In this document: piece after piece, positions 8,665 to 15,993 of the stretch | How the letters are laid out: each line of letters opens with the position of its first letter | How positions within the stretch are numbered: the stretch's first letter is position 1 | Source of the DNA: Hymenobacter wooponensis | GTDB taxonomy: Bacteria; Bacteroidota; Bacteroidia; Cytophagales; Hymenobacteraceae | Reading direction: 5' to 3' | Assembly: GCF_004745865.1 (NCBI RefSeq) | Contig: NZ_SRKZ01000003.1 | Span: forward strand, 372,001-436,000 | Length of the DNA: 64,000 bases | The notes under the pieces: model-generated | Told to the model about the DNA's origin: nothing | What the model saw: only the letters and a program-made list of their open reading frames with translations | Database searches by the model: none | Translations under genes and position numbers: made by a program

Positions 8665-9786
8665 ATGAAGACCTCAAAACTCCATATTGCCTTCTTTGGC
8701 TCCAGCCTGGTGTCAGCGTACTGGAATGGCGCGGCCACCTACTACCGTGGCATTGTGCGGGCCCTGCACGCCCGCGGCCACCACGTTACGTTCTACGAGC
8801 CCGACGCCTACGACCGGCAGCAGAACCGCGACATTCCGGACCCCGAGTACGCTACTGTAGTGGTATATGAGGCCACCGAAGATGCCGTGCACCGCTGCCT
8901 GGCGCAGGCCGCTGCCGAAGCCGATATGATAGTGAAAGCCAGCGGTGTGGGGGTGTTTGATGAGCTGCTGGAACGTGAAGTGGCGAAACTGCGGAGTGAT
9001 GACCGGCTGGTGGTGTTCTGGGATGTGGATGCTCCCGCCACCCTCGACCGGGTACACGCCAACCCCAACGACCAGTTTCTTGGCCTGATTCCGCTTTATG
9101 ATTTGGTGCTAACCTACGGGGGCGGCGACCCGGTTATCAGGGCCTACGAGGCGCTGGGGGCCCGGCAGTGCGTACCCATCTACAACGCCCTCGATACTGC
9201 CACCCATTACCCCGTAGCCCCGGAAGAGCGCTTTGCCTGCGACCTGGCCTTCCTCGGCAACCGCCTGCCCGACCGCGAAGCCCGCGTGGAAGAGTTCTTC
9301 CTGCGCCCGGCGGCGGCCACGCCCTCCCAAACCTTCCTGATTGGGGGCAGCGGCTGGGCCGATAAGCCCATGCCCGCCAATGTGAAGTACGTAGGCCACG
9401 TGTACACCAACGACCACAACGCCTTCAACTGCACCCCCAAAGCGGTGCTCAACATCAGTCGCGAGAGCATGGCCCGCTACGGCTTCTCGCCCGCCACGCG
9501 CGTGTTTGAGGCGGCCGGCGCCGGGGCCTGTATCATCACCGATTACTGGGAGGGAATTGATATGTTCTTCGAGCCGGATCAGGAGATTTTGGTGGCCAAA
9601 GATGGTGACGACCTTGCCGCCATTATAGCCACCCTGACCCCGGAGCAGGCCCGCACCATTGGGCAAGCCGCTTACCGCAAAGTGCTAGCCGCGCACACCT
9701 ACGAGCATCGCGTAGAGCAGCTGGAGCAGGTGCTTAACGGTGAATTTGTTAAGGGTGAAGTGGTGAAAGATGAGGTAGTGAGGTGA
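8665..9786 (+). CDS. CgeB-like glycosyltransferase-type protein (second of three)
   Basis: 373-residue paralogue of the flanking CgeB-type proteins. The opening HIAFFGSSLVSAYWNGAATY resembles the third copy (SITSSWGNGHATTFRG), and both carry the segment ARYGFSPATRVFEAAGAG or its equivalent in the predicted donor site. The C-terminus ends in a low-complexity tail, EFVKGEVVKDEVVR, encoded by a purine-rich degenerate repeat at about 9739-9786; such tails recur at gene ends in this window and look like repeat sequence absorbed into the frame. It probably acts with its neighbours on one glycan. The leader at 8500-8664 contains one GGCCTAG site. Confidence 0.84.
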   Translation: MKTSKLHIAFFGSSLVSAYWNGAATYYRGIVRALHARGHHVTFYEPDAYDRQQNRDIPDPEYATVVVYEATEDAVHRCLAQAAAEADMIVKASGVGVFDELLEREVAKLRSDDRLVVFWDVDAPATLDRVHANPNDQFLGLIPLYDLVLTYGGGDPVIRAYEALGARQCVPIYNALDTATHYPVAPEERFACDLAFLGNRLPDREARVEEFFLRPAAATPSQTFLIGGSGWADKPMPANVKYVGHVYTNDHNAFNCTPKAVLNISRESMARYGFSPATRVFEAAGAGACIITDYWEGIDMFFEPDQEILVAKDGDDLAAIIATLTPEQARTIGQAAYRKVLAAHTYEHRVEQLEQVLNGEFVKGEVVKDEVVR

Positions 9787-9920
9787 AGCGCTATGGCAGT
9801 TTCACGGCCAGTACTGGCCTAGCTTCTGCTCGGTAGCACAGAAGCTTGAGAGTGAGCAGCCCGTCAGAACGACCAGGACACCTCGCACATCTTTTCATCT
9901 TCACCATCACACCACTTGCC

Positions 9921-11006
9921 ATGAACATCGTCATTCTAGGCCTCTCGATAACTTCCAGCTGGGGCAACGGCCACGCCACCACTTTCCGGGGTCTGGTCAG
10001 GGAGCTAACCAAAAACGGCCACCAGGTGCTGTTTCTGGAGCGCGACGTGCCCTGGTATGCCAATAGCCGCGACCTGCCCAACCCCGATTTCTGCCAGCTG
10101 GCACTTTACTCCTCGCTAACCGACCTGCAGGCCCGCTTCTGGGAGCAAGTGCGCGAAGCCGACCTGGTGATAGTGGGCTCCTACGTGCCCGAGGGCGTGG
10201 CCGTGGGCGAGTGGGTGGTGCAAACGGCTCAGGGCATTAAGGCTTTCTACGACATTGACACGCCCGTGACCCTGGCCAAGCTGGAGCGCCATGACTATGA
10301 GTACCTGCACCCGCGCCTGATTCCGCAGTACGATTTGTACCTGTCGTTTACCGGTGGGCCCACCCTGCAGCGCCTGGAGCGCCAGTACGGCTCGCCCATG
10401 GCCCGGCCCTTCTACTGCTCCTTCGACCCTGCTTTGTACTACCCCGAGCCCCAGACCCTGCAGTGGGACTTAGGCTACCTAGGCACCTACTCCGAGGACC
10501 GGCAGCCACCACTGGAAAAGCTTATGCTCGACGCGGCCCGCCAGTGGCCTACGGGCCGGTTTGTGGTGGCCGGGCCGCAGTATCCGACCTCGGTGCAGTG
10601 GCCTAGCAACACCCACTACATTCCGCACTTGCCGCCCGCAGAACACCGCACCTTTTATAACGCCCAGCGCTTCACCCAGAACATCACCCGCGCCGATATG
10701 ATAGCGGCCGGCTACTCCCCCAGCGTGCGCCTGTTTGAAGCCGCCGCCTGCGGCACGCCCATCATCTCCGACTACTGGGACGGGCTGGACTCTTTCTTTG
10801 CCTTCGATGAGGAGATTCTGGTGGCCTACACCGCCGCCGATACGCTCAGCTACCTGCAGGAGCTAAGCGAGGCGGAGCGCCAGGCCATGGGGGAACGAGC
10901 CCGCCAGAAGGTCCTGACGTACCACACCGCCGCTCACCGCGCCCAAGAGCTGGAAAGCTACGCCCGTGAGCTGGCCGGAAAGCAGGAGCTGGAAGTCAGG
11001 GGCTAG
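9921..11006 (+). CDS. CgeB-like glycosyltransferase-type protein (third of three)
   Basis: About 361 residues from the ATG at 9921 (MNIVILGLSITSSWGNGHAT). The frame extends back to 9846, but those residues do not match the paralogues. The second half has LGYLGTYSEDRQP, and the donor-site segment is YSPSVRLFEAAACGTPIISDYWDGLD, closely matching the second paralogue. The last residues (AGKQELEVRG) are encoded by a purine-rich GGAGCTGGAAG-type repeat, again a low-complexity gene end. It is the last glycosyltransferase-type gene of the cluster before the methyltransferase. Sugar donor and acceptor are unknown. Confidence 0.85.
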   Translation: MNIVILGLSITSSWGNGHATTFRGLVRELTKNGHQVLFLERDVPWYANSRDLPNPDFCQLALYSSLTDLQARFWEQVREADLVIVGSYVPEGVAVGEWVVQTAQGIKAFYDIDTPVTLAKLERHDYEYLHPRLIPQYDLYLSFTGGPTLQRLERQYGSPMARPFYCSFDPALYYPEPQTLQWDLGYLGTYSEDRQPPLEKLMLDAARQWPTGRFVVAGPQYPTSVQWPSNTHYIPHLPPAEHRTFYNAQRFTQNITRADMIAAGYSPSVRLFEAAACGTPIISDYWDGLDSFFAFDEEILVAYTAADTLSYLQELSEAERQAMGERARQKVLTYHTAAHRAQELESYARELAGKQELEVRG

Positions 11007-11087
11007 AAGGTAGAACGTCACGGCAAAACGCAAACTCAAGGCCACTGGCCATACACTCCTAGCTCCTCCTTCCAAACACCTTCTCCC

Positions 11088-11918
11088 ATGAGCATTCAAG
11101 ACGAAATCGAGCAGCTCGGCCCCTGGTTCCACAACCTGCATCTACCAGATGGTGTGCAAACGGCGCCTCACCATACCCTCGGCGACTTTCCCGCCTTTAA
11201 GTGGCAAGAGCTGCAAGGCCACATTCCGGCAGACCTAACAGGCTGGCAGGTGCTGGATGTAGGCTGCAATGCGGGCTTCTATTCCCTGGAGCTGGCCAAG
11301 CGCGGCGCACACGTATTGGGTATCGACGTGGACCCGCACTACCTGCGCCAGGCGGAATGGGCCGCCCGTCAGCTAGGCCTCTCCGACCGCCTCGAGCTCC
11401 AACAGATGCAGGTATATGACGTGGCCCGCCTCGACCGGCAATTTGATTTGGTGTGGTACATGGGCGTGCTCTACCACTTGCGTTACCCCCTGCTCTCCCT
11501 CGATATCCTTTCCCAGAAAACCCGGCGCCTCATGGTGTTCCAAACCCTGACCATGCCCGGTGAAGAAGCCCAGGAAGCTCCCTCCGACTTTGGGCTGCAC
11601 GACCGGCAGCAGATGCTGGCCCCAGGTTGGCCCAAAATGGCCTTCATCGAAAACAAAATGGCCGGTGACCCCACCAACTGGTGGGCCCCCAACCACGCCG
11701 CCGTTGAGGCCATGCTCCGCTCCTGCGGCCTGCGCATAACACAACGCCCCGGCCACGAAATGTACCTCTGCGAGGTAGACGAGCAGTTGCGCCAGAACCA
11801 GCACTGGAACCAGTCGGAGTACCTTTCGGCGGTGGGGCTGGAGTGGCAGCAGGCGGTGCAGGAAAAGGTAACGGGCAAGAACACCTACATGGTAGCCGGC
11901 GCCAACGGCCACCACTAG
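11088..11918 (+). CDS. CmoB-like (TIGR04290-type) SAM-dependent methyltransferase
   Basis: 276-residue class I methyltransferase. The SAM motif VLDVGCNAGFYSLEL spans residues about 56-70 and the acidic motif GIDVDP follows. The segment DLVWYMGVLYHLRYPLLSL is characteristic of the CmoB/DUF1698 group, whose founding member carboxymethylates tRNA wobble uridine. The protein is shorter than CmoB, and its position at the end of a glycosyltransferase cluster argues for methylating a sugar or a small molecule (inference); I believe it matches the family annotated as TIGR04290. It is 81 bases downstream of the third CgeB-like gene on the same strand, so probably part of the same transcription unit. 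Confidence 0.85.
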   Translation: MSIQDEIEQLGPWFHNLHLPDGVQTAPHHTLGDFPAFKWQELQGHIPADLTGWQVLDVGCNAGFYSLELAKRGAHVLGIDVDPHYLRQAEWAARQLGLSDRLELQQMQVYDVARLDRQFDLVWYMGVLYHLRYPLLSLDILSQKTRRLMVFQTLTMPGEEAQEAPSDFGLHDRQQMLAPGWPKMAFIENKMAGDPTNWWAPNHAAVEAMLRSCGLRITQRPGHEMYLCEVDEQLRQNQHWNQSEYLSAVGLEWQQAVQEKVTGKNTYMVAGANGHH

Positions 11919-11934
11919 TGTATCTTTTGCGCCC

Positions 11935-11956
11935 CCAACTGGCCTAGGCCAGTTGG
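11935..11956. repeat. 22-bp perfect palindrome centred on GGCCTAGGCC
   Basis: A perfect 22-bp inverted repeat reading AACTGGCC on one side and TAGGCCAGTT on the other, between the methyltransferase stop and the Nudix start. It is the longest perfect palindrome I saw built on the dispersed GGCCTAG/CTAGGCC motif. With essentially no loop it is a better candidate for a dimeric protein-binding site or a chromosome-organising site than for a terminator (inference). Confidence 0.8.
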
Positions 11957-11987
11957 CACGTACTCTTTCTTTGCCCGACTGCTCCCC

Positions 11988-12551
11988 ATGAACCCTGAAA
12001 TAACTCCCTGGAAAACGCTGCACTCAACCCTGGTTTTCGACCACCGGTGGTACCGGCTGCGGCGCGACCATGTGCAGCTACCCAGCGGGCAGGAGCTGGA
12101 CGACTACTTCGTGAGCGTACGCCCCGATGTGGTGCTGACGTTCCCCCTGACCGCCGATAATCAGGTGGTGCTAGTGCGGCAGTACAAGCATGCAGCCGGC
12201 GAAGTGCTTATTGAGCTGCCCGGCGGCGTTATTGATGTGGGCGAAACCAACCCTGCGGCTGCGGCCCAGCGGGAGCTTCTGGAAGAGACCGGCTACACCT
12301 CCTCCGAAGTAGAGCTGCTGTTGCAGGTCAGCGACAACCCCACCAAGGACACTAATAGAATTTACTTCTACCTGCTTCGCAACGTGCATCAAGTAGCCGA
12401 GCAAAACCTGGACCCTTCAGAAACTATCGAAGTCCTGACGGTTCCGCTTGCCGACGTGGAGCAGATGATCTTTAGCGGCCAGATCAGGGTTTCCGGCTCG
12501 GTGGCCCTCTGTCTGCTGGCCCTACGAAAACTGGAACGGGAAATGGCCTAG
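11988..12551 (+). CDS. Nudix hydrolase, ADP-ribose pyrophosphatase-like
   Basis: 187-residue Nudix protein, probably hydrolysing ADP-ribose or another nucleoside diphosphate sugar. The Nudix box begins GGVIDVGE near residue 79 and continues to RELLEETGY, but eight rather than the canonical seven residues separate the Glu from the Arg-Glu pair; this spacing variant does not remove any metal-binding Glu. The upstream Pro/Gly segment ELPGG is typical of the ADP-ribose pyrophosphatase subgroup. It starts 69 bases after the methyltransferase and may be co-transcribed; a housekeeping role in clearing NDP-sugars is possible but unproven. Confidence 0.9.
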   Translation: MNPEITPWKTLHSTLVFDHRWYRLRRDHVQLPSGQELDDYFVSVRPDVVLTFPLTADNQVVLVRQYKHAAGEVLIELPGGVIDVGETNPAAAAQRELLEETGYTSSEVELLLQVSDNPTKDTNRIYFYLLRNVHQVAEQNLDPSETIEVLTVPLADVEQMIFSGQIRVSGSVALCLLALRKLEREMA

Positions 12552-12601
12552 CCATCGGCTGCTCTCAGACTGACTTCCCCAGCTTGATAATTTAGGAACA
12601 A

Positions 12602-12635
12602 CTAGGCCCTTATTAGCAGTAAGCCAGTGGCCTAG
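12602..12635. repeat. inverted pair of CTAGGCC motifs between convergent genes
   Basis: CTAGGCC at 12602-12608 faces GGCCTAG at 12629-12635, forming a 7-bp stem around a 20-base loop in the convergent gap between the Nudix and DUF1003 genes. It may serve as a weak bidirectional terminator or simply be two copies of the dispersed motif. Confidence 0.5.
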
Positions 12636-12755
12636 AGCCACGTTCTAACGTACGCAGTTCCTTTGCTGTGCCCAGGACGACGGGGCGTTGCTAAACGTGC
12701 TAACCCAATGGGCTGCAGGCATCTTGCTTGCTATGATGAATGATTTAGCGCCACG

Positions 12756-13319
12756 TCAGGAGGTAGCGTCTTTTTGCTCCATCTTTTCCTGCTTTTTCTC
12801 AATGGTATCCAGCACATGCTCGGGCTGCACGTCCTTGGCTAGCTCGGGAATCTCAGGGTCGGCGGCCGCTTCAATATTCATTTTGCGCGCCATTTCAGTG
12901 ACCAGTATGACTAACCGTGTGATTTCGTGCTCCCCCAGCAAGCTCACTTGCAAGTTGAGCTCCGCCCGTTTCTCAGCCAGCGCCGACGTTCGGTTTTGAC
13001 TGATGAGCACAAAAGTGGATAGGAAGATGGCCTCCACCGACGCGAACATGGCCAGCACCACAAACGACGGATCGAACGGCTTGAGTCCCAACCAGCCCAC
13101 GTTCCACAGAATCCAGCAGCCAAACAGTACCAGGTGAATAAGCACAAAGGTGATGCTGCCGGTGAAGGCCGTCACTGCATCGGCCAGACGGTCTTGCCAC
13201 CCTTTTTGCTGCTCCTGCTCTTGTTGGCGTTTTAGCAGCGCCTCAATATTACGTTCCACCACACGTGCCATCCCGGGCTTGGGGGGTGGTACTGCAGATG
13301 GTGTGTTTTCGGATTTCAT
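12756..13319 (-). CDS. DUF1003 family membrane protein
   Basis: 187 residues matching the DUF1003 family of small inner-membrane proteins of unknown function. A Gln/Glu-rich N-terminal stretch (residues about 25-45) is followed by two hydrophobic segments: SITFVLIHLVLFGCWILWNV and, after the conserved short FDPSF turn, VVLAMFASVEAIFLSTFVLI. A charged C-terminal coiled region follows. The SQNR segment after helix two is a hallmark of the family. It stands alone on the minus strand, convergent with the Nudix gene. Function is not established. Confidence 0.88.
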   Translation of the reverse strand: MKSENTPSAVPPPKPGMARVVERNIEALLKRQQEQEQQKGWQDRLADAVTAFTGSITFVLIHLVLFGCWILWNVGWLGLKPFDPSFVVLAMFASVEAIFLSTFVLISQNRTSALAEKRAELNLQVSLLGEHEITRLVILVTEMARKMNIEAAADPEIPELAKDVQPEHVLDTIEKKQEKMEQKDATS

Positions 13320-13487
13320 ACTGCATCACTATGTATAAAAACCACATACGAAAACGATTCATAAAAATCTCAACAATAACATCTTACACCCTATCAATCA
13401 AACCTTTAATTTCAATATTTACCCCTCTGCCAATTTCGCAGCTCAACGCTATTCACCAGCTGATTCATACGCACGGCAGCAGCGCCT

Positions 13488-13526
13488 AAAAAGCCAACAA
13501 GCCGACTCTTGCGGACCGGCTTGTTG
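13488..13526 (-). terminator. intrinsic terminator of the acetyl-CoA synthetase gene
   Basis: A perfect 10-bp stem (13495-13504 with 13517-13526, CAACAAGCCG) closes a 12-base loop. On the minus strand it is followed after two bases by a run of five T. It lies just beyond the acs stop, the expected position for a rho-independent terminator. Confidence 0.8.
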
Positions 13527-13549
13527 CGTTTGAAGAAAAGCAAGCGGGC

Positions 13550-15472
13550 TTACTTGCGGCCCTCAATAATCTCATCTACCACCGCAGGGTCAAGTAGCGT
13601 GGTAGTGTCGCCGAGGTTGCTGATTTCGCCCTCCGCCACTTTGCGCAGAATGCGGCGCATGATTTTGCCCGAGCGCGTTTTCGGTAGGCCACTCACAATC
13701 TGAATTTTATCTGGCTTGGCGATTTTGCCAATTTGGGCCACGATAGTTTCAATGATACTGGCCTCAATATGGGCCTTGTCTTTTGTGGCAGCAGCGGGGC
13801 GGCAGATGACGTAGGCGTAGATGCCTTGCCCCTTCACATCGTGCGGGAAAGCCACCACCGCCGACTCTACCACATTCTGATTCTGGTTGATGGCGTTTTC
13901 AATTTCGGCGGTGCCGAAGCGGTGACCGGATACATTAATCACGTCATCTACGCGGCCAATAATGCGGTAGAGGCCGTTCTCGTCGCGGCGGGCACCGTCG
14001 CCGGTGAAGTAATAGCCCTTGTAGGGCGCGAAGTAGGTTTGCACGGCCCGCTCATGGTCGCCGTAGGTTGTCCGGATGATGCCGGGCCAGCTGTGCTTGA
14101 TGGCAAGGTAGCCTTCTTCGTCGTTGCCCTCAATCTCTTTGCCCTCCTGAGTGAGCAGCACGGGCTGCACGCCGGGCATGGGCAGGCCCGCGTGGGTGGG
14201 CTTGCTGGGCGTGATGCCCGCCATGGCCGAAATCATGATGCCACCGGTTTCAGTCTGCCACCAAGTGTCTACCACGGGGCAGCGCTCCTTGCCCACGTGC
14301 TGGTAGTACCAGTACCAGGCCTCTTCGTTGATGGGCTCCCCTACCGAGCCCAGCACCCGCAGAGAGTCGAGGGAGTAGCTGAGCACGTTGTCCAGCGGGG
14401 CAGCCATGAGGCTGCGGATGGCCGTGGGCGCGGTGTAGAAAATGCTGACGGAGTGCTTGTCAATTACTTCCCAGAACCGGCCGGCATCGGGGTACGTGGG
14501 GATGCCCTCAAACATGAGCGAGGTGCTACCGGCCAGCAGCGGCCCGTAGAGCAAGTACGAGTGGCCCGTCACCCAGCCAATATCGGCGGTGCACCAGTAA
14601 ATGTCGTTTTCCTCAATCTGGAACACGTTGCGGAACGTGTAATCAGCCCACACCATGTAGCCGGCGGTGCTGTGTACCACGCCTTTGGGCTTGCCGGTGC
14701 TGCCAGAGGTATAAAGGATGAACAGCGGATCTTCGGCGTCCATTTCCTCGGCGGGGCAGGTTTTGGGCACGTCCTCAGCTTCCTCGTGGTACCATACGTC
14801 GCGGCCCTCGTGCATGTGCACGGGCCAGCCTAGGTGCTCCACCACAATCACGCGGCGCACACCGGGGCAGGTTTCCAGGGCCTCATCTACCACGCGCTTC
14901 ACCGGAATTTGCTTGGCGCCGCGGTTCAGGCCATCGGCGGTGAGCACCACGGTGGCCTGGGCATCGTTCACGCGGTCGGCAATGGCGGTGGCCGAGAAGC
15001 CCGCGAAAATCACGGAGTGCACCGCCCCAATGCGGGCGCAGGCCAGCACCGCAATGGCCAGCTGCGGAATCATGGGCATGTAGATGCACACCCGGTCGCC
15101 CTTCTCCACGCCGTTGTTGTGCAGCACGTTGGCAAACTTGCACACCTCCTGGTGCAGCTCCCGGTACGTGAGGCGCAGGTGGCGAGTCTTGGGGTCGTTG
15201 GGCTCGTAAATAATGGCCAGCTTATTAGCCCGCGAGGCCAGGTGCCGGTCCAGGCAGTTTTCCGTGATGTTCAGGCGGGCGCCCTGGAACCACTCGTTGC
15301 GGCCGGCGGCCATGTCGGAGTCCAGCACCTTGCTCCACTTGCGGCGCCAGGTAAAGGGCTCGGCCACCTCGGCCCAGAACTGCTCGGGGTTTTCTACGCT
15401 GCGGCGGTAGGCCTCGTGGTACTCTTCGAGGGAGCGAATGCGGGCGTGTTTGGTGGTGGGATTGTCAGGCAT
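13550..15472 (-). CDS. acs: acetyl-CoA synthetase (acetate-CoA ligase)
   Basis: 640-residue AMP-forming acyl-CoA synthetase that converts acetate, ATP and CoA to acetyl-CoA. Length and order match Acs: N-terminal Acs-type domain (QFWAEVAEPFTW), phosphate-binding loop YTSGSTGKPKGV, the TWWQTETGG motif that is diagnostic for acetate specificity, and the C-terminal SGLPKTRSGKIMRR containing catalytic Lys603, the residue acetylated in well-studied homologues. Upstream on the same strand lie a receiver-domain protein and a symporter-kinase fusion, suggesting that expression or activity is tied to extracellular organic-acid sensing. A hairpin terminator follows at 13488-13526. Confidence 0.97.
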   Translation of the reverse strand: MPDNPTTKHARIRSLEEYHEAYRRSVENPEQFWAEVAEPFTWRRKWSKVLDSDMAAGRNEWFQGARLNITENCLDRHLASRANKLAIIYEPNDPKTRHLRLTYRELHQEVCKFANVLHNNGVEKGDRVCIYMPMIPQLAIAVLACARIGAVHSVIFAGFSATAIADRVNDAQATVVLTADGLNRGAKQIPVKRVVDEALETCPGVRRVIVVEHLGWPVHMHEGRDVWYHEEAEDVPKTCPAEEMDAEDPLFILYTSGSTGKPKGVVHSTAGYMVWADYTFRNVFQIEENDIYWCTADIGWVTGHSYLLYGPLLAGSTSLMFEGIPTYPDAGRFWEVIDKHSVSIFYTAPTAIRSLMAAPLDNVLSYSLDSLRVLGSVGEPINEEAWYWYYQHVGKERCPVVDTWWQTETGGIMISAMAGITPSKPTHAGLPMPGVQPVLLTQEGKEIEGNDEEGYLAIKHSWPGIIRTTYGDHERAVQTYFAPYKGYYFTGDGARRDENGLYRIIGRVDDVINVSGHRFGTAEIENAINQNQNVVESAVVAFPHDVKGQGIYAYVICRPAAATKDKAHIEASIIETIVAQIGKIAKPDKIQIVSGLPKTRSGKIMRRILRKVAEGEISNLGDTTTLLDPAVVDEIIEGRK

Positions 15473-15518
15473 GATCTATAGGAGTTAGGGAGTTGTGTGT
15501 ACGTGTGAGAAAGTCGGG

Positions 15519-15899
15519 TCAGACGTTAGTACCAATGAGTTCTTTGATAGTCGTCATGAGCTGGCGGGTGCTGAAGGGCTTGGGAATGTAGAGGTCGGCC
15601 CCGGCGTCGTATCCCTTCTGGATATCGGCCTCCTTGCTTTTGGCCGACAGAAAAATAACGCGGGTGTGGCTCTGGCCGGGCAGCTGGCGCAGCTGCCGAC
15701 ACACTTCGTAGCCATCTACATCCGGCATCATCACATCCAGCAGCACCACGTCGAAAGGGCTTTGCTTGATGGCTTCCAGCGCCTCAGTGCCGTTGCGGGC
15801 AATGCTCACGCGGTAGCCGTTCTTGCGCATCAGAAATTCGAGCGACATGACAATGTTGGGCTCGTCATCGACAATGAGAATGTGAGGAGTCGTGGGCAT
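15519..15899 (-). CDS. single-domain response regulator (CheY-like receiver)
   Basis: 126 residues forming only a receiver domain. Acidic pocket DDE at residues 11-13, phospho-acceptor Asp55 in LLDVMMPD, and conserved Lys107 in IPKPFS. There is no DNA-binding or enzymatic output domain, so it must act through protein contact or as a phosphate shuttle. It sits 46 bases upstream of acs and about 94 bases downstream of the symporter-histidine kinase gene, its likely phosphodonor. Whether it regulates Acs or relays to a regulator elsewhere is unknown. Confidence 0.93.
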   Translation of the reverse strand: MPTTPHILIVDDEPNIVMSLEFLMRKNGYRVSIARNGTEALEAIKQSPFDVVLLDVMMPDVDGYEVCRQLRQLPGQSHTRVIFLSAKSKEADIQKGYDAGADLYIPKPFSTRQLMTTIKELIGTNV

Positions 15900-15993
15900 G
15901 ACGAAAGGTTGTTTTTGGGAGATTTCATTGCGCAGGTTCCCGCTGAGGAACCCTAGGGATTTGGCAGAGAATACAGCAGGCCGGTTGATTCAC

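Noticed and set aside
12688..12999. Plus-strand frame opposite DUF1003, preceded by a TTCCTTTG box
   Set aside because: Cys/Ser/Phe-rich shadow of DUF1003; the box is not a TAnnTTTG match and has no partner -33 element.
13733..15481. Long plus-strand open frames opposite acs (up to 366 codons)
   Set aside because: They lie fully antisense to the convincing Acs coding sequence; high GC and third-position bias create such shadow frames. Composition is His/Val/Gly-rich without motifs.
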